Below are positions 34,864-40,177 of a DNA stretch of 40,177 nt, in pieces; position 1 is the stretch's first letter, and each line of letters opens with the position of its first letter. The notes under the pieces were generated by a model. It was given only the letters and a program-made list of their open reading frames with translations. It was not told the origin of the DNA and made no database searches. Source of the stretch: Sphingobacteriia bacterium (GTDB lineage: Bacteria; Bacteroidota; Bacteroidia; NS11-12g; UBA9320); the NCBI GenBank assembly GCA_008080835.1, contig VMDK01000095.1:1-40177 (forward strand). The letters are read 5' to 3'. The position numbers were made by a program, and so were the translations under genes.

Positions 34864-35613
34864 ATGATCAAAGCAGTAGTTATCGACGACGAATTGAAAA
34901 GCCGTGAAGTAATGGAAACATTGCTCCGGGATCTGGTAGACGGGATGATCGTGTGCGGAACGGCAGATTCGGTGAGTTCGGGGATCCGCCTCATCAACAA
35001 GACCAACCCGGATGTGGTCTTCCTCGACGTGGAAATGCCGCGGCGCGACGGGTTCCAGCTTCTGGACGAACTAAAACCTTTCGCCTTTGAGGTGGTCTTC
35101 ACCACCGGTCACGATCAGTACGCTATTCAGGCATTTAGAACCAATGCCGTGGACTACCTGATGAAACCTATCGGCCTGGATCAACTCAAGCAAGCCATTG
35201 CACGAGTGGACGATCGCAGGAAGAAGGATAAAATGAATGAAAATTTTGAAGCTTTTGTGGAATCGGTCAAAGAAGCCGACGACCAGCAAAGGCAGATCGC
35301 ATTGTCGAGCTCTTCCGGATTGATATTCGTGAAGATCGACGATATCATATATCTCCGCGGAGATGGGGCTTACACACACTTTTTCTTAAAAAGCGGAAAG
35401 AAACTCACGGTTTCCAAGAACTTGAAAGAGTACGAGCGACAACTGGAATCCTATGAGTTCTTTCGTGTCCATAAGTCCTTCCTGATCCACCTACCTGAAA
35501 TGACCAAATACGTACGAGGAGATGGTGGCTACGTGGTTATGTCGAATGGAGACAACGTCAACGTAAGCAAGCGTAGAAAGGAAGGGTTTATGGCAACTTT
35601 GAGTAAATTGTGA
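34864..35613 (+). CDS. LytTR-family response regulator (first of two)
   Basis: 249 residues. Receiver domain: acidic pocket Asp8-Asp9, phosphoacceptor Asp55 in VVFLDVEMPRRDGF, Thr/Lys in VFTTGH and YLMKPIG. DNA-binding LytTR domain from about 150: IFVKIDDIIYLRGDGAYTHF, FFRVHKSFLIHL and VNVSKRRKEGFM, all features of a working member. The ATG follows a run of ACCCTACCACT. The kinase gene starts 4 bases after its stop. Its receiver begins VVIDDELKSREV, nearly the same as the second regulator's, which points to duplication. It is likely phosphorylated by the neighbouring LytS-type kinase and probably controls the nearby or surface genes; targets are unknown. Confidence 0.93.
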   Translation: MIKAVVIDDELKSREVMETLLRDLVDGMIVCGTADSVSSGIRLINKTNPDVVFLDVEMPRRDGFQLLDELKPFAFEVVFTTGHDQYAIQAFRTNAVDYLMKPIGLDQLKQAIARVDDRRKKDKMNENFEAFVESVKEADDQQRQIALSSSSGLIFVKIDDIIYLRGDGAYTHFFLKSGKKLTVSKNLKEYERQLESYEFFRVHKSFLIHLPEMTKYVRGDGGYVVMSNGDNVNVSKRRKEGFMATLSKL

Positions 35614-35617
35614 CCCT

Positions 35618-38600
35618 ATGCGGTCGACCCTGCTCTCCCTCCTATTTTTACTTCTCGTTTCGCCCATCCAGGCGGATCACGGTACCCCGCATTTTTACAA
35701 TAGCACCCGGGAAAATGGCCTGGCACAAGCTACGGTCACCAGCGTGCTTGAAGGGCGCAAAGGCTTCATGTGGATGGGGACGGCCGAAGGTCTGCACCGG
35801 TACGATGGCTACGAATTCAAGATCTACAAGCATAGCTTGCGCGACAGCAATTCGCTGTCGAACGATCACGTGACGGCACTTTGCGAAGACTCGACCGACC
35901 ACCTTTGGGTCGGGACCTTTGTGGGACAACTCAACCGCTTCGACAAACGCACCGAGACCTTCGAACGATTCGAGATCACCGACAAAGATGGCGCTGCCAA
36001 CCGATATCCGATCACGTGTATCGCCTATGATAAGGACGGGAGCATCCTGGTAGGACTAGACGGAGGAGGTGTGGTCACCATTGACGAGCATACCGGTGAG
36101 CAAGAGCATTTCAGCACGGAAAATTCCGAGCTGACCAACGATTTCATCAAGAGTTTCAATACCGAGGCCAATGACCTGGGTTTCTGGATCGGGACGGTGC
36201 AGGGACTGAGTCTGTTCAAAAGCGGACAGTTCAAGACCTTTGAATCGCTGCGCGTATTCGACAACCAGTTCGTGAGCGATGTACTGCACGATGGAGCCTA
36301 CCTATACATCACTACGATCGGACAAGGCCTGCAGATCTGGAATAGCAAGACCGAAGAGCTACGTTCCATACAGCCGCCCAATTACCGCGGTGCGCGATTC
36401 ATGAACTTCATCGTGAAAGACCGCAGCGGCGATATGTGGATCGGGACGGAAGGTGCCGGATTGCTGCGACTGCACGAAGGCCATTTCGAGCGATTTCGTA
36501 ACGATGCCTACGATAACCGCTCCCTGGTGGGCGATAATGTACGCACAGGTTGTACCGACAGTCGAGGCATGCTCTGGTTCGGCTGTGTGAACGGACTGAG
36601 CCATTACGATCCCTCCTACCACTTGTTCAACCTGTACCGAAGTTTTGAGTACGAGGGAGAATCCACCAATAGCAATGTGTATTGCATTTACGAAGACCGA
36701 CGAGGCATCGTTTGGCTCGGAACCTTGAGCGGAGGACTGGTGCGTTTCGATCCCAAAACCGGAGAACGGAGGGTCTATCCTATTCTTCGTGATGGCAATG
36801 TGGAGACCAAGGCCGTACGCGCCATTTTCGAGGACAGTGGAGGAACCCTTTGGATCGGTTCACGAGACGAAGGACTGTTCTCATTTGACCGAAGGTCGGA
36901 GATCTTCAAACACCATCCGGCGGGTGAAGATGTGAACCTGAAAACGATCCGCTGTATTTATGAGGACAGCAAGAAACGACTTTGGGTGGGATCGAACTGG
37001 GGACTGTTCCGCTACGACAAACGGAACGAGAAATACGCGGTATACGCCAGTCGCTACCAGCGCAATAACCCCATTTACCAGATCTACGAAGACGTAACGC
37101 GCGGAGAGCTCATTTTGTGCACATTCCGCTCAGGACTGCACTTGTTTGACATCAAGAAAGAAGCGTTCACAGTGCTGAGACATGCGGAGGATTCCTCGAG
37201 TCCGAGTGCGAATGCCCTCATGTGCATCGAAGCCATTGGGAAGGACTCCTTCCTGATTGGGACCTATGGCGGCGGGGTGAACATCTTCGAGCGCGATAAA
37301 TACAAATTCACCGCCATGACCAATTTGGCAGGATTGCCGAATAATGTGATTTACGGAATACTCCCGCAGGGCGATCATATCTACTGGCTGAGTACCAACG
37401 ACGGCATCGTGCGCTACGATCTGATGAAGGGAAAGTTCCGTCGCTTCGACCTCAATTACTACCTGCAGGGACTGGAATTCAACGAGGGCGCCTATTGCAA
37501 GTCATCTGACGGCACCTACTATTTCGGCGGACCGGGTGGCTTCAACACCTTCAAACCGGCCGACTTCCCGGTTTTTGAACAACCACGGAATATCGTCATC
37601 ACGAAATTCAAGAAACTGAACGACGAGGTGGATCTGGGGCAGTCGATCATGTACACCGAGCAGGTGGAGATCGAGTTTAACGAAAACCTGATCAGCTTCG
37701 ACTTCGTGGCCCTGAATTACTCTCAGGAAAACAGTTACGCCTATAAGCTCGAAGGCTACGACGGCGAGTGGATCTATACCGGTAAGAACCGAACGGCCTA
37801 CTATACCCGCTTATCGCCGGGCACCTATACGTTCAAAGTGAAGGCGGCTGGTCCGAACGGTGAATACGGCCCGGAGCTCAGCGCCATGAGCGTGATCGTA
37901 AAGCGACCATTCTGGAGCACGTGGTGGTTCATCGGTCTGACGGGCCTGGTGCTCCTGTTGATCATCCTGATCATCTTCAAGGTCCGCACGCGAGCTATTA
38001 GCAGGGAACTTCGACACCGCCTGGTGGATCTGGAACTGCGCGCCCTGCGGAGTCAGATGAACCCGCATTTTATTTTTAACAGCTTGAATTCGATCCAGTA
38101 CTTCGTGCTAAAAAATGAGCCCAAGCAAGCTTATGGCTATCTGACCAAATTCTCCAACCTCATGCGCATGATCCTGCAGAACAGCCGCATGCGGTATATC
38201 AGTCTGGAAGCCGAGGTAAGCTGGCTGCAGACCTACCTCGATCTGGAGAAACTGCGCATGGAGAATGAGATGGAATACATCATCCACATCGATCCGGGAC
38301 TCGACCGGGAGAACATCTTTATCCCGAGCATGATCCTTCAACCTTATGTGGAGAATGCCATCATACACGGACTGCTGCCCAAGGAAACAGACCGCGAACT
38401 CACCATCTCCTTTCATACGGAAAATAAAAAGCTGATCTGCATCGTGCAGGACAACGGTATCGGTCGGAAGCGCAGTGCGGAACTGAACGCCGAGCGAACT
38501 AAAAAGCATCGTTCACAAGGCTTGCGCCTTACCGGCGAGCGACTGGAAATGATGAGCGTACCGGGCAAATCGCGGGCGAAGATGGAGATCCGCGACCTGC

Positions 38601-38686
38601 AGGATGACGAAGGAAATGTACTGGGTACGCAAGTGATCATTGAACTGCCGATCCTGAAGGCGCAGGACGTAAAACCGAGCGAATGA
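35618..38686 (+). CDS. Two-component propeller sensor histidine kinase (LytS/His_kinase type)
   Basis: 1022 residues. Signal peptide MRSTLLSLLFLLLVSPIQA, then about 13-14 propeller repeats (for example LWVGTFVGQLNRFD, MWIGTEGAGLLRLHE, VWLGTLSGGLVRFD, LWVGSNWGLFRYDK), probably two seven-bladed propellers. A Y_Y_Y domain follows (about 700-765: NSYAYKLEGYDGEWIY), then one membrane helix (about 768-792), a dimerisation/phosphoacceptor box SQMNPHFIFNSLNSIQYF (His817) and an ATP-binding domain (VENAIIHGLLP, VQDNGIGRKRS). The large N-terminal part should sense a periplasmic ligand, often a polysaccharide in this family. The second LytTR gene overlaps its stop (ATGA). Confidence 0.93.
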   Translation: MRSTLLSLLFLLLVSPIQADHGTPHFYNSTRENGLAQATVTSVLEGRKGFMWMGTAEGLHRYDGYEFKIYKHSLRDSNSLSNDHVTALCEDSTDHLWVGTFVGQLNRFDKRTETFERFEITDKDGAANRYPITCIAYDKDGSILVGLDGGGVVTIDEHTGEQEHFSTENSELTNDFIKSFNTEANDLGFWIGTVQGLSLFKSGQFKTFESLRVFDNQFVSDVLHDGAYLYITTIGQGLQIWNSKTEELRSIQPPNYRGARFMNFIVKDRSGDMWIGTEGAGLLRLHEGHFERFRNDAYDNRSLVGDNVRTGCTDSRGMLWFGCVNGLSHYDPSYHLFNLYRSFEYEGESTNSNVYCIYEDRRGIVWLGTLSGGLVRFDPKTGERRVYPILRDGNVETKAVRAIFEDSGGTLWIGSRDEGLFSFDRRSEIFKHHPAGEDVNLKTIRCIYEDSKKRLWVGSNWGLFRYDKRNEKYAVYASRYQRNNPIYQIYEDVTRGELILCTFRSGLHLFDIKKEAFTVLRHAEDSSSPSANALMCIEAIGKDSFLIGTYGGGVNIFERDKYKFTAMTNLAGLPNNVIYGILPQGDHIYWLSTNDGIVRYDLMKGKFRRFDLNYYLQGLEFNEGAYCKSSDGTYYFGGPGGFNTFKPADFPVFEQPRNIVITKFKKLNDEVDLGQSIMYTEQVEIEFNENLISFDFVALNYSQENSYAYKLEGYDGEWIYTGKNRTAYYTRLSPGTYTFKVKAAGPNGEYGPELSAMSVIVKRPFWSTWWFIGLTGLVLLLIILIIFKVRTRAISRELRHRLVDLELRALRSQMNPHFIFNSLNSIQYFVLKNEPKQAYGYLTKFSNLMRMILQNSRMRYISLEAEVSWLQTYLDLEKLRMENEMEYIIHIDPGLDRENIFIPSMILQPYVENAIIHGLLPKETDRELTISFHTENKKLICIVQDNGIGRKRSAELNAERTKKHRSQGLRLTGERLEMMSVPGKSRAKMEIRDLQDDEGNVLGTQVIIELPILKAQDVKPSE

Positions 38687-39414
38687 GAGCGATCATAGTC
38701 GACGATGAACTGAAGAGCCGCGAAGTGCTCCGCACCCTGGTGGAGACCTTCTGCGACGACATCGAGGTGGTATGCACCTGCGAGGATATCGACGACAGCA
38801 TTGCAGCCATTAAAAGGGAAAAGCCGGATCTGGTATTCCTGGACATCCATTTAAAGAACGGCGACTCCTTTCAGATCCTGAAAGGGCTGGACGACCTGAA
38901 CTTCGACATCATCTTCGTGACAGCCTACGACGAATATTCGGTCAAGGCGCTGAAGTTCACCGGCATCACTTGTCTGTTCAAACCCATCGACGTAGACGAA
39001 CTCGTACAGGCCATTTCCTCGCTCCGCGAAAAACACCTCGACATGCACACTGCCTATGAAATGGTGGATGGCTTGTTGCGCAGCAAATTCAGCAAAGTTC
39101 CGATCATCACTCCCACGGGACTGACCTTCGTAGGCGTAGAGAACATCCTCTATTTGCGCAGCCTGGACAAAGGTGTGGAGCTCCATACCACAGACGGGCA
39201 TGTGACCCGCAGCATTAAGGATCTCTCCAAATTCCGGGAGGTTTTCATCACCAAGGATTTCATCCCAGTAGGCGAAGGACTACTGGTCAACTCAAACTGG
39301 ATCGACCGCAGCAAAAGCGATCGCGGGGTGATGGTATTCCGCAACGGTGCGACGCTGGAGGTGCAGAAGGAGTTGTTGTACAATACTCTAAAGGCGATGA
39401 TCGGAAAAGCTTGA
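38683..39414 (+). CDS. LytTR-family response regulator (second, with divergent output domain)
   Basis: 243 residues. The receiver keeps Asp7-Asp8, phosphoacceptor Asp54 (LVFLDIHLKNGDSF), FVTAYD and LFKPID. The C-terminal part (from about 145) starts like LytTR (FVGVENILYLRSLDKGVELH), but the segments normally reading R-x-H-K-S and S-R-R-R are FIPVGEGLLVNSNWI and EVQKELL. It may bind a different DNA sequence or act without DNA binding. It overlaps the kinase gene by 4 bases, so translation should be coupled. Alternative: a normal but fast-evolving LytTR paralogue. Confidence 0.88.
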   Translation: MRAIIVDDELKSREVLRTLVETFCDDIEVVCTCEDIDDSIAAIKREKPDLVFLDIHLKNGDSFQILKGLDDLNFDIIFVTAYDEYSVKALKFTGITCLFKPIDVDELVQAISSLREKHLDMHTAYEMVDGLLRSKFSKVPIITPTGLTFVGVENILYLRSLDKGVELHTTDGHVTRSIKDLSKFREVFITKDFIPVGEGLLVNSNWIDRSKSDRGVMVFRNGATLEVQKELLYNTLKAMIGKA

Positions 39415-39458
39415 AGCTAGCAATAGCTGTCATCAAAATTTCCTAGCATTGTACCACC

Positions 39459-40177
39459 ATGGTATTTAGTGGGGCAACCTTCCTCTTCTTCTTCCTGCCG
39501 TGCTTCCTGCTGGTCTATTTTCTCGCGCATGAAAAATACCGGAACATCGTGCTGCTCATGGGCAGTATCCTGTTCTATCAATGGGGTGCGCCGTGGTTCG
39601 TCTTTGTGATCCTGGCCTCCACCTGGGTGGATTTTCACATCGTGAAACGCATGCATCGCTGTGAGGAGAAACAGGAAAAACGAAAGTGGCTGACCGCCTC
39701 TCTGATCATCAACCTGGGATTGCTCGCCTGGTTCAAGTACGCCAATTTCTTCGCAGAGAATATCAAGGTGCTGATGACCGAATTCGGCATGGGCAGCTTC
39801 CACTGGATGGAGGTCATGCTCCCGATCGGGATCTCGTTCTATACATTCCAGACCATCACCTATGCCGTGGATGTGTATCGCGGCACCCATGATCCGCTGC
39901 GCAAGCCGTCGGATTATATGATGTATATCCTGATGTTCCCGCAGCTCATTGCCGGTCCGATCGTGCGCTTCCACGAAGTGGCCGATAGCATCGAAAAACG
40001 CGAACATCGCTTGTCGAGCATTCAATGGGGCGTATTGCGCTTCACACTGGGACTGGCCAAGAAGGTACTGATCGCCAATGTGCTCGGACAAACCGCCGAC
40101 GAGATCTTCTACCAGGGAGCCGAGGAGGTGACCACCGCCACCGCCTGGGTCGGGGCATTGGCCTATACCTTCCAGAT
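39459..40177 (+). CDS. MBOAT-family O-acyltransferase (AlgI type), 3' end outside window
   Basis: 239 codons are visible from the ATG at 39459; the frame is open to the window edge. The start MVFSGATFLFFFLPCFLLVY, then YRNIVLLMGSILFYQWGAP, ILASTWVDFHI, PIGISFYTFQTITYAVDVYR and FPQLIAGPIVRF are the standard N-terminal half of AlgI-like membrane O-acyltransferases. These acetylate extracellular polysaccharides or cell-surface sugars together with an SGNH/DltD-type partner. The catalytic His lies in the missing half. It follows the second LytTR gene by 44 bases on the same strand, so co-regulation is plausible. No promoter box was seen in that gap. Confidence 0.93.
   Translation, partial: MVFSGATFLFFFLPCFLLVYFLAHEKYRNIVLLMGSILFYQWGAPWFVFVILASTWVDFHIVKRMHRCEEKQEKRKWLTASLIINLGLLAWFKYANFFAENIKVLMTEFGMGSFHWMEVMLPIGISFYTFQTITYAVDVYRGTHDPLRKPSDYMMYILMFPQLIAGPIVRFHEVADSIEKREHRLSSIQWGVLRFTLGLAKKVLIANVLGQTADEIFYQGAEEVTTATAWVGALAYTFQ

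Noticed and set aside
39417-40091. 224-codon minus-strand open frame at the right edge
   Set aside because: The plus strand here encodes a clear MBOAT acyltransferase; the minus frame is rich in His, Gln and Asp with no domain.

Overview
The window comes from a member of the Bacteroidota, most likely a Flavobacteriales-type aerobic heterotroph. Four signs point there: repeated TAnnTTTG -7 promoter elements, type IX secretion (T9SS) C-terminal sorting domains on three or four proteins, a MetH lacking its homocysteine domain, and a YtxJ-type bacilliredoxin. Base composition looks roughly balanced by eye, which is high for classic Flavobacterium. The genes are chromosomal in character. I saw no insertion sequence, phage gene, tRNA, rRNA or CRISPR array.

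Layout. 1-60 is the start of a metal-binding (HMA) protein running out of the window. 390-6271 (+) carries a small lipoprotein, ytxJ, an acyl-CoA thioesterase, gcvT and mfd. 6428-10647 (-) carries metH and a family 39-type glycosyltransferase. 10738-18327 (-) is a three-gene unit: ECF sigma factor, membrane protein of anti-sigma type ending in a T9SS type B-like domain, and a ~1880-residue PKD-rich secreted protein with the same kind of C-terminus. 18402-23053 is a divergent pair: a YbjN-like protein and a 1355-residue secreted protein with TPRs and two caspase-like domains, the first lacking its catalytic residues.

23046-27791 (-) reads tetR, paaA, a T9SS-sorted protein, paaB, paaC, paaD. 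This is a phenylacetyl-CoA epoxidase operon interrupted by an exported protein, with a perfect operator between the tetR promoter and its start codon. 27945-33098 (+) holds a Crp/Fnr regulator, a SulP anion transporter, moaA and moeA (molybdenum cofactor), with many small intergenic hairpin repeats. 33364-39414 (+) holds a TonB protein, a short T9SS-sorted protein and a LytTR regulator / propeller-sensor kinase / LytTR regulator set. The window ends inside an MBOAT O-acyltransferase.

The candidates for something less described are the sigma / CTD-bearing anti-sigma / giant cargo unit, the tandem dead-plus-live caspase protein, the secreted protein inside the paa operon, and the two-regulator LytTR system whose second DNA-binding domain looks degenerate. 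Ten TAnnTTTG boxes fix several start codons, and three of them lie within 10 bases of the start, suggesting very short or absent leaders.
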